A stretch of DNA of 32,182 nucleotides from SAR202 cluster bacterium Casp-Chloro-G2 (GTDB lineage: Bacteria > Chloroflexota > Dehalococcoidia > Lucifugimonadales > UBA3495), in assembly GCA_002816575.1 (NCBI GenBank), contig MUCI01000007.1, positions 1 to 32,182 of the forward strand. The letters are read 5' to 3'. How positions within the stretch are numbered: position 1 is the stretch's first letter; the number at the start of each line of letters is the position of its first letter. A program made the translations under genes and the position numbers. The notes beneath the pieces are model-generated. The model did not search any database and was not told the origin of the DNA. It saw only the letters and a program-made list of their open reading frames with translations. Below are positions 1 through 8,972 of the stretch, piece after piece.

Positions 1-61
1 CGGACCCTTTTCTGATTTCTGGGTAATAGCTTGCGGCTAGCGCCTGGGCCTAATCCCGGGC

Positions 62-1711
<1,650 letters not shown>

Positions 1712-1749
1712 CTACGCGGTGAACTATCTATCGTTACGGTTGATCGAAA

Positions 1750-2061
1750 CTAGGAAAGGACGGCCAGGATCTCGTTGGCCCCCAAGACCAAAAGGTCCTC
1801 GTCTGCAACGGAAATCTCGGTCCCGGCGAACTTGGAGTAGATCACCGTGTCCCCGGCCTTCATATCAATCTTGACCCGTTTGCCGTTCTTGAGCACACGG
1901 CCCGGTCCCACCGCCAGTACCTCGCCCTGTTGCGGGCGCTCTTGGGCGGTGTCGGGCAGGAAGATGCCGCCTTTGGTGACGCCTTCTTGATCGCTGGGGC
2001 GAACCAAAACGCGGTCTCCCATGGGTTTAACTTCGGTTGCCGATTTGGCGCTGGTGGTCAT
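1750..2061 (-). CDS. groES: GroES 10-kDa co-chaperonin
   Basis: Co-chaperonin that caps the GroEL ring. The 103-residue protein has the family core PMGDRVLVRP, the mobile-loop region GVTKGGIFLPDTA, the roof-loop region GKRVKIDMKAGD, and the terminal strand VADEDLLVLG. Its N-terminus is about 10 residues longer than the E. coli protein. AGGAG at 2068-2072 lies 6 nt before the ATG. It is the first gene of the groES-groEL operon and is divergent from the EndoQ gene. The 190-nt divergent region has no recognisable CIRCE inverted repeat, so HrcA control is not supported by what I can see. Confidence 0.97.
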   Translation of the reverse strand: MTTSAKSATEVKPMGDRVLVRPSDQEGVTKGGIFLPDTAQERPQQGEVLAVGPGRVLKNGKRVKIDMKAGDTVIYSKFAGTEISVADEDLLVLGANEILAVLS

Positions 2062-2236
2062 CTTAGGCTCCTAATGGTAACGGGGTTGTCAATCAATGGC
2101 GGGCGCAGTTCGCGAATCTGTATGAAAATCACTCTAAAGGATAGAACCGGCGCCGCCAACGGTCAAGATGCTTGTGGTAGACCAGACACGCCGGTTTCCT
2201 AGAGTGCGGCCCGCCCGGCCCACCAGCCTGACGCCG

Positions 2237-2245
2237 TGCTAGACT
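2237..2245 (+). promoter_or_regulatory. Extended -10 promoter, probably leaderless
   Basis: TGCTAGACT matches an extended -10 (TGnTAnAnT). Its last base is 6 nt before the ATG of the EndoQ gene, so transcription would begin at or next to the start codon. No Shine-Dalgarno sequence precedes that ATG, which fits a leaderless mRNA. No good -35 is visible. Confidence 0.5.
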
Positions 2246-2251
2246 CCCGCC

Positions 2252-3463
2252 ATGGCTTTCACCGCGGACTTGCACCTCCATTCCCGCTACGCCTACGCGT
2301 GCAGCAAGAACCTGACGCTGGCCAACATGGCGGCTTGGGCCAAACTGAAGGGCATCGACCTGCTTTCCACCGCCGACTACACCCACCCAGCCTGGCTGGC
2401 TGAACTTGAAGCAAACCTGACGCCGGTGGATAACGGCGTTTACCAGTTTGAGGGCGTGAGATTCGTGCTGGGGACGGAGCTAAGCTGCGTGTTCAAGCAG
2501 GGCGGACGCTCCCGCCGGGTGCATCTCCTAGTTTACGCGCCGAACCTGGAAGCCGTATATGGCATTCGCCGCATGTTGGACGGTTTGGACACCAAGCTGA
2601 ACGGCGACGGCCGGCCAACCGTCAGAGTTTCGGCCCGGGACCTGACGGCTCGGCTGCTGGACATCAACCCTGCCTGTATCGTCGTGCCAGCCCACGTCTG
2701 GACGCCCTGGTATGGGGTGTTGGGTTCCAAGTCGGGGTTCGACTCGCTGGATGAGTGTTTCCTGGACATGACGCCGAAGATACCGGCGGTGGAGACCGGC
2801 CTGTCCAGCGACCCGGCGATGAACTGGAGTGTGCCGACGCTGGCGGGAAAGACCATCGTGTCTTTCTCAGACGCCCATTCTTTGCCCAACATGGGCCGCG
2901 AACTGACCGTGTTTCAAGGCGATGCCGGCTACCGGGATCTCTCCCTGGGGCTTCGGGAGAACCGGGTTGAGCGCACTTTGGAATTCTTCCCGGAAGAGGG
3001 GAAATACCATCTGACCGGCCACCGCAAGTGCGCGATCAGCCAGACACCCGGCGAGACGCGGCAGGCGGGGACCGGATGCGCCAAGTGTGGGCGTCCGCTG
3101 ACCTTGGGAGTGCTGCACCGGGTGATGGAATTGTCGGGCGGCGAAACCGTAACCCAAGACAAATTGGGAGAGGACGCAGCCAGGCGGTCGTTCACCCGGT
3201 TGACGCCTCTGGTCGAATTGTTGGCCCACACCATGGGCAAGGGCCGCGCCGCCAAAACCGTTGCCCAGGCTTATCACAGTATCTGCACTGAGCTCGGGGG
3301 AGAGGTCCGGGCGCTGACTCAAGCCACCTTTGAGGACTTAAAACGCGCGGGGGGAGAGGCGTTGGCCGTTGCGATCACCAAGGTCAGGGACGGCCGGGTG
3401 GAAATCGTGCCGGGATTCGACGGGCAATACGGCACGGTGCGACCTTGGGATAACGGGGCTTAG
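2252..3463 (+). CDS. Endonuclease Q-like PHP-domain DNA repair nuclease
   Basis: Resembles endonuclease Q (family formerly known as TIGR00375), which nicks DNA 5' of deaminated bases and abasic sites; it is best known in Thermococcales and a minority of bacteria. The 403-residue protein carries PHP metal-site motifs: DLHLHS (D6, H8, H10), TADYTHP (H45), GTELSC (E76), AHVWTPW (H148) and SFSDAHS (D207, H209). It then has the family zinc region: HRKC with C260, and C276-x2-C279 followed by GRPLTLGVLHRV. Length is close to the archaeal enzyme. It stands alone between groES (divergent) and a convergent lipoprotein gene whose stop is only 15 nt away. No other repair gene is nearby. Family assignment is confident; activity on uracil, hypoxanthine or abasic sites is inferred. 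Confidence 0.88.
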   Translation: MAFTADLHLHSRYAYACSKNLTLANMAAWAKLKGIDLLSTADYTHPAWLAELEANLTPVDNGVYQFEGVRFVLGTELSCVFKQGGRSRRVHLLVYAPNLEAVYGIRRMLDGLDTKLNGDGRPTVRVSARDLTARLLDINPACIVVPAHVWTPWYGVLGSKSGFDSLDECFLDMTPKIPAVETGLSSDPAMNWSVPTLAGKTIVSFSDAHSLPNMGRELTVFQGDAGYRDLSLGLRENRVERTLEFFPEEGKYHLTGHRKCAISQTPGETRQAGTGCAKCGRPLTLGVLHRVMELSGGETVTQDKLGEDAARRSFTRLTPLVELLAHTMGKGRAAKTVAQAYHSICTELGGEVRALTQATFEDLKRAGGEALAVAITKVRDGRVEIVPGFDGQYGTVRPWDNGA

Positions 3464-3478
3464 CTCGAGATCAGCCGG

Positions 3479-5653
3479 TTATCTGACGAATCTGGCATTT
3501 CCCCGGCTGACCCGGTTGATCGATACCGGCGAACCCAGTTCCAATCCAACGGCCACCAGGGTCACCGGGTCAAACGACCCCAAGGTCATTTCCTGACCGA
3601 CCGCCAAGTCCGCCAGTGTCAGCGCCCGGCCCTGCTGGGTGATTGGCGTTTCGGGACTGACCCTTAGGCTGACCAGCTCCAACCAGATATTGGATACGGT
3701 GACTCGGGCCTGGCCATCCGGCTCTCGGGCCACGCCCCGGATGATCCCGGTGACCACTCCCGGTTCGGGCCGCTTCAGGCTGAGCACGGATATCTCGCCG
3801 CTCCCGTCCGATGTCCGGACCCTGGTGTTAGGGCGGACCAGGTCGCCGGTTCGGACCTCGTTGATGGACACGTTGAGGCCGTCCCGCCGAATGGTTGTTG
3901 CCGCATTGTGGGTGTAAGACTTCAGACGGCCGGCTTTGGTCTTGATGGTGATGTTGCCGCCAACGACCTTGGGTACGAAGCTGTGGACCACGCCGGTGAT
4001 CAGCTCTTCGCCGCGCAGCGGGGCCATGGTTTCCAGTTCCAGCAGCCGGTAGGTCTCGGGGTCGAACCGGACGAAGACCCCGGCGCCCTCCATGTCCTGG
4101 GTCAGCTTGGCCGCCGTGCCGTTCCGGATCACTACTGCCCCGGCCGATTCGAGGGATATCTGCCGTTCAGAAGCTCGGTCCAAGATGGTGACGATATTCG
4201 CATCTGCTGCCACCGCCAGCAGGGTTCCTTGCAGCTCTCCCCGTTCAACCGTGAAGGCCAGTTGCGTGGAAGCGTCATCGGACAGCGTATTTCCGGCCAG
4301 TACCGCAACCCGGCTGGCCTCGTTTCCCGATAGCGCGTAACGCACGGTCACCCGGCTCGCCAGGTCAAGCTGACCGGACCGGACCCGCTCTCCGAAGAGG
4401 GCCACCGGCGTGTCGCCCGATATCTTGACCATCACCGGCGCACCGAACTCGGGCTGCACGGTTACCTGACCGGTGCCGCCGTCCAGTGACGTCACCATGC
4501 CAGTGATGTCCGCGGAGGGGACGCCGATGCGGTTTCCAGAGAATAGGCTCGCGTACACGGATTCAGCGGCGGCGGTCGATGTTACAAGGTCTGCTCCGGT
4601 TTCGCCGCCGTTCACCAGCAGGGAAAGGTTGCGCACTCCGTGTTCGGCCAGGCGCCAGCGCAGTGCGGTCATGTTGGCCGAGGACTGTGTCGTGCCGGCT
4701 ACTTGGTTCAGCGACAAGGCTTCTTGCAGTCGGCCGGCCGCCGCGAGCGCGCCGTCCAATCCCGTCACGGTGAGCCGGCCGGTGGCTGGGTCTTGCTTCA
4801 AAACGGCGGTGACCAAACCTCCTGCCGCCGCCGGCTCCAGACCGGCGATGACATTGGCGGTGATCTGGCTGCCCGAGCCGTCTCGCAACGTCAGCGTTTC
4901 GTCCGCATCCGGGTTGGACATGGGGTCTGGAACAATCATTATCCCGGTGAAGTGCCGGGTGATCACCGGGCGGATCGGAACGGCAAGGACCGACAGTGCT
5001 TGAGACCCATCGGCCAATACTGCCGCCAAAGACCCGGTTGCGATGTCGGTCACGGTTGGGGATTCCCACGCGTGGAGCCGGACGGCCGTTTCGGAGTCCA
5101 CGTTAAGGGTTACGGGGCCAGACGCGGTCTGGAGGGTGACCTCCGAGGGAGATGATTCCATAACTGTGCCGAATACTCCAGAGCGGTCCGGGCTATCCGA
5201 GAACACCACGGGCCGTACCAGAGTCTCGGACTCCCCGGTGATGGAGGTGGCAATCACTTCAATCGCCAAGGGGTTCATGGCGCCGGGCGGATCGATTCTG
5301 GCCCGCTCCAGGTTGATCGAGAATCTGCCCTGCGCGTCGGGCAGCGTCAATCGCCCATTCACGCTCAGGGAGGCATCGGGGGAGGTGACGCCGGACACGG
5401 TCACCTGGCTCGAGCCGGTCACCAGATTTAACTCAGGCGAGGTCAAGCCCAGCATCAACGATTGGGTCTGAGGCTCGATGTCGGGAGCTTCCCGGCCCTC
5501 AGCCACGGGCGTGGCGGCCGGCGGCGCAACTTCCGCTTTGCCGCCGCAGGCGGCCAGCAGAGTTAGGGCCGCCATCATCGCGATAAGCGCCGGGATTGTG
5601 GGCAAAAGGCGCCGGTTCAATCTGAACACTCCATGATCAGGACATCCGCGCAT
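3479..5653 (-). CDS. Large lipoprotein with Ig-like domain and DUF5666-like repeats
   Basis: Probable membrane-anchored extracytoplasmic protein of unknown function, up to 724 residues. A lipobox LLAAC-GG follows a basic-then-hydrophobic signal, with a Pro/Ala/Glu linker to about residue 65. Residues about 68-150 look like a bacterial Ig-like beta sandwich. The rest is a series of about five or six beta-rich units of 60-75 residues, each opening with a G-x-V/I-x-G type strand and containing a phrase like 'v..dT.v...' and 'l..G..V.V', as in DUF5666. Examples begin near 158, 236, 384, 475, 573 and 645. The start is uncertain: ATG at 5653, GTG at 5629, or TTG at 5620. The TTG has GGAG 8 nt upstream and gives a classical 24-residue lipoprotein signal. 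No enzyme motif is visible. Confidence 0.8.
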   Translation of the reverse strand: MRGCPDHGVFRLNRRLLPTIPALIAMMAALTLLAACGGKAEVAPPAATPVAEGREAPDIEPQTQSLMLGLTSPELNLVTGSSQVTVSGVTSPDASLSVNGRLTLPDAQGRFSINLERARIDPPGAMNPLAIEVIATSITGESETLVRPVVFSDSPDRSGVFGTVMESSPSEVTLQTASGPVTLNVDSETAVRLHAWESPTVTDIATGSLAAVLADGSQALSVLAVPIRPVITRHFTGIMIVPDPMSNPDADETLTLRDGSGSQITANVIAGLEPAAAGGLVTAVLKQDPATGRLTVTGLDGALAAAGRLQEALSLNQVAGTTQSSANMTALRWRLAEHGVRNLSLLVNGGETGADLVTSTAAAESVYASLFSGNRIGVPSADITGMVTSLDGGTGQVTVQPEFGAPVMVKISGDTPVALFGERVRSGQLDLASRVTVRYALSGNEASRVAVLAGNTLSDDASTQLAFTVERGELQGTLLAVAADANIVTILDRASERQISLESAGAVVIRNGTAAKLTQDMEGAGVFVRFDPETYRLLELETMAPLRGEELITGVVHSFVPKVVGGNITIKTKAGRLKSYTHNAATTIRRDGLNVSINEVRTGDLVRPNTRVRTSDGSGEISVLSLKRPEPGVVTGIIRGVAREPDGQARVTVSNIWLELVSLRVSPETPITQQGRALTLADLAVGQEMTLGSFDPVTLVAVGLELGSPVSINRVSRGNARFVR

Positions 5654-5739
5654 TTGCTTGCCTACCTGGGATATAAGAATCAGATCTCCAGTTTATAGGC
5701 AAAATCGCCCTGGGCTATGACTACGGGAACGACCGATTA

Positions 5740-5748
5740 TGTTAAAAT
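5740..5748 (+). promoter_or_regulatory. Extended -10 promoter upstream of the acetyltransferase gene
   Basis: TGTTAAAAT fits TGn plus a good -10 hexamer (TAAAAT at 5743-5748). It lies inside a possible N-terminal extension of the acetyltransferase reading frame, which argues that the real start is downstream. A short out-of-frame ORF of 22 codons (5758-5826) follows and ends about 19 nt before the preferred GTG start. Confidence 0.4.
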
Positions 5749-5845
5749 CGGCAACGCATGGCTGGTCACCGCTTCGATCAGTCCAAAGGCTTTTTCACCG
5801 GGAACCGTGAACTGGTCATCCAATAAAACGGCTCAAGCCCGAAGC

Positions 5846-6544
5846 GTGGTCAAATTGCAAGAACCTTTACCTGTTTCGGTACGGCGGCTCCAAACAGAAG
5901 ACATCGATGAGGTCGTCGCCATCGAGAAAGAAGCATTCTCGCCCCTGTGGGTCAGTGCCTCTTTCAAGCGAGACCTGAACAACAAACGCGCCAGTTACCT
6001 GGTGGCGTGCTTCGATGATGACGTATCCCCCGAAGAGATACTGGCCGAGATCGGATCCGACGGACCGGACGAAGAAGCCGGCCGGCGGCCTCTGGGGATA
6101 TGGTCGCGCGTGATCGGGCGGTTGGGGTTATCTTCGGATAATGGGACCGTTGCTGAAGACGGCGCGTTCAACATCGCCGGATACGTCAGCGTTTGGTATC
6201 AGGGCGAAGAAGCCCACATCACCGAGATAGCCGTCAAAGAAACGTTCCGCAGCCGTGGCGTGGGAGAGTTGCTCCTCATCGGCTCGCTCAAGGCGGCCAT
6301 CGAATACGGCTCCAAGGTGATGACCCTGGAGGCCAGGGTGTCTAACTTCATCGCCCACCGCCTGTACCAGAAATACAGCTTTAAGTCCGTGGGGATCCGC
6401 AAGGCGTATTATTCCGACAACCGCGAAGACGCGGTGATCATGACCACCACGCCCATCGATACCGAAGAGTATGCGGCGCAGTTCGCCGTACTCCAATCGA
6501 CCTATCAGGCGCGCTGGGGCCGAATGTCCATCAGCGAATACTGA
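5846..6544 (+). CDS. RimI-like GNAT N-acetyltransferase
   Basis: Predicted protein N-terminal acetyltransferase; RimI acetylates ribosomal protein S18. GNAT features are clear: VRRLQTEDIDEV at the start, an EIAV strand after AHIT, the acetyl-CoA loop FRSRGVGELLL, LEARVSNFIAHRLYQKYSFK, and YYSDNREDAVIM. Compared with a compact RimI, about 40 extra residues, polar and acidic and then Trp/Arg-containing, sit between the first strands and the core (after VACFDD, before IAGYVSVW). I prefer the GTG at 5846 (232 residues). The frame is open back to an ATG at 5717, but that stretch contains a probable promoter and looks unlike GNAT sequence. No tsaD or tsaB is nearby, so the S18 substrate is a guess; GNAT assignment is firm. 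Confidence 0.8.
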   Translation: MVKLQEPLPVSVRRLQTEDIDEVVAIEKEAFSPLWVSASFKRDLNNKRASYLVACFDDDVSPEEILAEIGSDGPDEEAGRRPLGIWSRVIGRLGLSSDNGTVAEDGAFNIAGYVSVWYQGEEAHITEIAVKETFRSRGVGELLLIGSLKAAIEYGSKVMTLEARVSNFIAHRLYQKYSFKSVGIRKAYYSDNREDAVIMTTTPIDTEEYAAQFAVLQSTYQARWGRMSISEY

Positions 6545-6587
6545 GCAGGGATCACTGGGTTAGAGCCTGCGCGCCGGGCGGAATGGG

Positions 6588-6604
6588 GTTATGATTAACA
6601 TAAC
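6588..6604. promoter_or_regulatory. Operator-like perfect inverted repeat
   Basis: GTTATG and CATAAC flank a 5-nt centre ATTAA, giving a 17-nt perfect inverted repeat that is AT-rich within a GC-rich intergenic region. It is the kind of site a dimeric repressor binds. It lies 44 nt after the acetyltransferase stop and about 97 nt upstream of the -35 of the first coaE promoter. No regulator gene is in the window. Confidence 0.35.
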
Positions 6605-6700
6605 GGTCCTGGCCCGGGGTCGCGGCGCAGGCCGTGGGAAAGCCCCATCAAGAGGGGTAAAACGAACACGAACACTGACTGGCAACCGGGTGCGATCAAG

Positions 6701-6729
6701 TTGACCAGGCGCAGCCGCATTGGTAGAAT
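6701..6729 (+). promoter_or_regulatory. Near-consensus housekeeping promoter (distal)
   Basis: TTGACC at 6701-6706, a 17-nt spacer, and TAGAAT at 6724-6729, preceded by TGG as an extended -10. This is the best sigma70-type promoter in the window. A transcript starting near 6736 would have an approximately 90-nt leader before coaE, or could be a small RNA of its own. Confidence 0.6.
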
Positions 6730-6775
6730 GGCTCGGCGCATCCCAAGCCTATGGGAGCTTGCTCAAACAGCATCC

Positions 6776-6804
6776 TAGACGGGTACCCGGCGGCAGGCTA
6801 CAAT
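6776..6804 (+). promoter_or_regulatory. Proximal coaE promoter
   Basis: TAGACG (four of six -35 bases) at 6776-6781, a 17-nt spacer, and TACAAT at 6799-6804. The predicted start site leaves a leader of only about 13 nt before the coaE ATG. Confidence 0.5.
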
Positions 6805-6823
6805 ATAGAGTCCAGATAGATAA

Positions 6824-7441
6824 ATGTTGGTTATTGGGTTAACGGGCAGCATCGGCACCGGCAAGAGCGAAGCAGCCCGGCATCTTGAGGCGCTGGGAGC
6901 GTCAATCATCAGCGCCGACCAAGTGGGCCATGAGGCCTATACCCCCAACACCGAAGCTTGGGAGCAGGTTGTCGCCGCTTTTGGCGATGGCATCTTGCAG
7001 GAAGACGGAGAGATCGACCGGCGCAAACTGGGCGCCATAGTGTTCTCCGACCCCAGCCAACTGGAAAAATTGAACGAAATCATGCACCCGCGGATGGCGC
7101 GAATGGTTTCGGACAAGATTGAAGTCCTGCGCGGCCAAGGCGTGGACGTGGTGGTGCTGGAAGCGGCCCTGCTTTTTGAGGCCGGATGGGATTCATTGGT
7201 TGAAGAAGTGTGGGTCACCGATTCCCCGGAAGAAGCGGTCATCCAACGGTTGCAAGAGCGCAACGGCCTCTCTGAAGAGGAAGCGCGCAAACGGATATCA
7301 TCCCAGATGGGCCGCGATGAGCGGCTGGGGAGATCGGACTTCGTTATTGACAACTCGGGGGACGTGGCCGGTCTAAAAAGGGCCATCAAAGAGTTGTGGG
7401 ATACCAGAGTTGAGATAAGGATCGGAAAACCTAATGGTTGA
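6824..7441 (+). CDS. coaE: Dephospho-CoA kinase
   Basis: Last enzyme of coenzyme A synthesis; it phosphorylates the ribose 3'-OH of dephospho-CoA in the cytoplasm. The 205-residue length is typical. The P-loop GSIGTGKS is at residues 8-15, followed by the family's SADQVGHEAY segment, an HPRMARMV segment, VVLEAALLFEAGWDSLV, and the closing QERNGLSEEEARKRISSQM helix, all standard for CoaE. Its stop overlaps the start of the next gene by 8 nt (ATGGTTGA), so it is translationally coupled to a CbbQ-type ATPase. That is an unusual partner for coaE. Confidence 0.95.
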   Translation: MLVIGLTGSIGTGKSEAARHLEALGASIISADQVGHEAYTPNTEAWEQVVAAFGDGILQEDGEIDRRKLGAIVFSDPSQLEKLNEIMHPRMARMVSDKIEVLRGQGVDVVVLEAALLFEAGWDSLVEEVWVTDSPEEAVIQRLQERNGLSEEEARKRISSQMGRDERLGRSDFVIDNSGDVAGLKRAIKELWDTRVEIRIGKPNG

Positions 7442-8336
7442 AGCGGCAGAGTCACACTACACAGAGTACGCAATCGAAGAATTCCTGGTTAGGGACGAGC
7501 CCTATTACCGGCCGGTTGGTGATGAGATTGAGCTGTTCACCGCCGCTTACCGCCAGCACATTCCCGTCTTGTTGAAGGGGCCGACCGGCTGCGGTAAGAC
7601 CAGGTTTGTTGAGTTCATGGCTTGGCAATTGGGCCGTCCTCTCGCCGTGGTCAAAGAAGACAAGGGAGCCAAGGCCGATGTATTAAAGGACGGCGAGGTG
7701 CGCGTGCCTCTCGTCACCATCGCCTGCCATGAAGACCTTACGGCCAGCGACCTGGTGGGCCGGTATCTACTGGACGCCAACGGCACCCGCTGGATCGACG
7801 GTCCCATGACCAGGGCCGTCAAGGCCGGGGCCATACTCTACCTGGACGAGGTGGTTGAGGCGCGGAAAGACACCACGGTGTTGATTCACCCCCTGACCGA
7901 CCACCGGCGCATCCTGCCCGTGGAGAAGACGGGTTCAATCATTGAAGCCGACGACCGCTTCCTTCTCTGCGTCTCCTATAACCCCGGATACCAGAGCGCG
8001 CTGAAAGACCTGAAGCACAGCACCCGCCAGCGGTTCATCTCCATCGAGTTCTATTACCCGCCGGCACACATAGAAACCGAGATCATCCAGCGGGAAAGCG
8101 GTTGCACCAAAGAGCATGCCGACGCTTTGGCCAAACTGGGTGAGAAGATACGGAACCTGGAAGACCACGGCCTGCAGGAGGGTGCCAGCACTCGTTTGCT
8201 GATTTACGCCGGTCGCTTGATGTCAGAGGGCATCTCCCCGCGCCGCGCCGCGCAGGTTGCCATCGTCTGGACCCTGACCGACGACCCTGAACTGCAACGC
8301 AGCGTCGAGGAAGTTTCGTCTTCTATCTTCGAATAA
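7434..8336 (+). CDS. CbbQ/NorQ-family MoxR-type AAA+ ATPase
   Basis: AAA+ ATPase of the CbbQ/NirQ/NorQ group, which works with a VWA-domain partner as a remodelling chaperone, for example on inhibited Rubisco or during nitric oxide reductase maturation. The 300-residue protein has Walker A GPTGCGKT (49-56), the group-specific CHEDLTASDLVGRYLL (99-113), Walker B ILYLDEV with D138-E139, sensor-1 SYNP (181-184), an arginine-finger segment STRQRF (196-201), and a sensor-2 ASTRLLIYAGRL. It overlaps coaE by 8 nt. Its expected partner, a CbbO/NorD-like protein, lies two genes downstream after a Nudix gene. No Rubisco or nitric oxide reductase gene is in the window, so its client is unknown. Confidence 0.9.
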   Translation: MVEAAESHYTEYAIEEFLVRDEPYYRPVGDEIELFTAAYRQHIPVLLKGPTGCGKTRFVEFMAWQLGRPLAVVKEDKGAKADVLKDGEVRVPLVTIACHEDLTASDLVGRYLLDANGTRWIDGPMTRAVKAGAILYLDEVVEARKDTTVLIHPLTDHRRILPVEKTGSIIEADDRFLLCVSYNPGYQSALKDLKHSTRQRFISIEFYYPPAHIETEIIQRESGCTKEHADALAKLGEKIRNLEDHGLQEGASTRLLIYAGRLMSEGISPRRAAQVAIVWTLTDDPELQRSVEEVSSSIFE

Positions 8337-8384
8337 GAGCCGGGATGAGCGAGACGCCATCAGGCGGGCTTCAAATGGGCACTC

Positions 8385-8954
8385 ATGGATGACACGCCGC
8401 CAGAGTTGATGCGACGCGCTTTGGTGGAGCGCGCCGTAGAAAGGGTGGATGGGTCCGGATTGATTCCGTCAGCCGTTATGATTCTCCTTTACCCCAAGGA
8501 CGGCGAATACTGTATCCTATTGAATAAGCGGTCGGATGAAGTTGAGCACCACAAGGGAGAGATTTCTTTCCCCGGCGGCGCTAGAGACCCGGAAGACCGC
8601 GATTCACTGGAGACGGCTCTCCGCGAGACCGAAGAAGAGATGGGGATCAGGCGGGGCGACATCACCATTCTGGGTGAGATGGATGAAGCCGTCACCCGCA
8701 GCGGGTTCAGGGTTCAGGTTTTCACTGGCACAATAGAATATCCCTACCCGTTCAAACCCAGCGCCATCGAGATTGCCGAGGTGCTGGAGATTCCCGTTTC
8801 CGCGCTGATCGACCCGGCCAACCGCCGGCTGGACACGCGCTGGCATGACGGACAAGCGGAGACCTCTTACTCCTATGTCCATGAAGAGCATATCGTCTTC
8901 GGCGCGACCGCCAGGATCCTCACATCATGCATCGACATTCTAGACAGCGACTAG
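8385..8954 (+). CDS. CoA-type Nudix hydrolase (NudL-like CoA pyrophosphatase)
   Basis: Predicted to hydrolyse coenzyme A or its derivatives to 3',5'-ADP and 4'-phosphopantetheine. The 189-residue protein resembles the NudL/YeaB group. It has KRSDEVEHHKGEISFPGG, matching that group's 'KR...l..H.GqvaFPGG' signature, and continues straight into the Nudix box, where TALRETEEEMGI carries the RE..EE..G catalytic core. An AAVxRSG-like stretch, a conserved EI-EVLEIP segment and a WHDG turn follow. It sits between the CbbQ-type ATPase (48 nt) and the VWA protein (18 nt), clearly in the same operon as coaE. Specificity for CoA is inferred from the signature and from linkage to coaE. Confidence 0.85.
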   Translation: MDDTPPELMRRALVERAVERVDGSGLIPSAVMILLYPKDGEYCILLNKRSDEVEHHKGEISFPGGARDPEDRDSLETALRETEEEMGIRRGDITILGEMDEAVTRSGFRVQVFTGTIEYPYPFKPSAIEIAEVLEIPVSALIDPANRRLDTRWHDGQAETSYSYVHEEHIVFGATARILTSCIDILDSD

Positions 8955-8972
8955 AAAGCGAGGGACGCCAAG

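Larger units (their letters stand above)
6545..6823 (+). other. 279-nt intergenic region upstream of coaE
   Basis: No credible gene is seen here. It contains a perfect inverted repeat at 6588-6604, a near-consensus promoter at 6701-6729, and a second promoter at 6776-6804 close to the coaE start. Between the two promoters are overlapping short hairpins (for example TCCCA/TGGGA around 6743-6758). I recognise no riboswitch core. Confidence 0.5.

Noticed and set aside
1-61. Terminator downstream of groEL
   Set aside because: Only short repeats (GGGCCTAA twice) and a CCCGGG palindrome; no stable stem followed by a T run in the available sequence.
2062-2251. CIRCE/HrcA operator upstream of groES
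   Set aside because: No TTAGCACTC-N9-GAGTGCTAA or close variant on either strand; the lone GAGTGC near 2202 has no partner.
6545-6823. Riboswitch (cobalamin, TPP or similar) before coaE
   Set aside because: None of the conserved core boxes I would expect are present; only short generic hairpins are seen.
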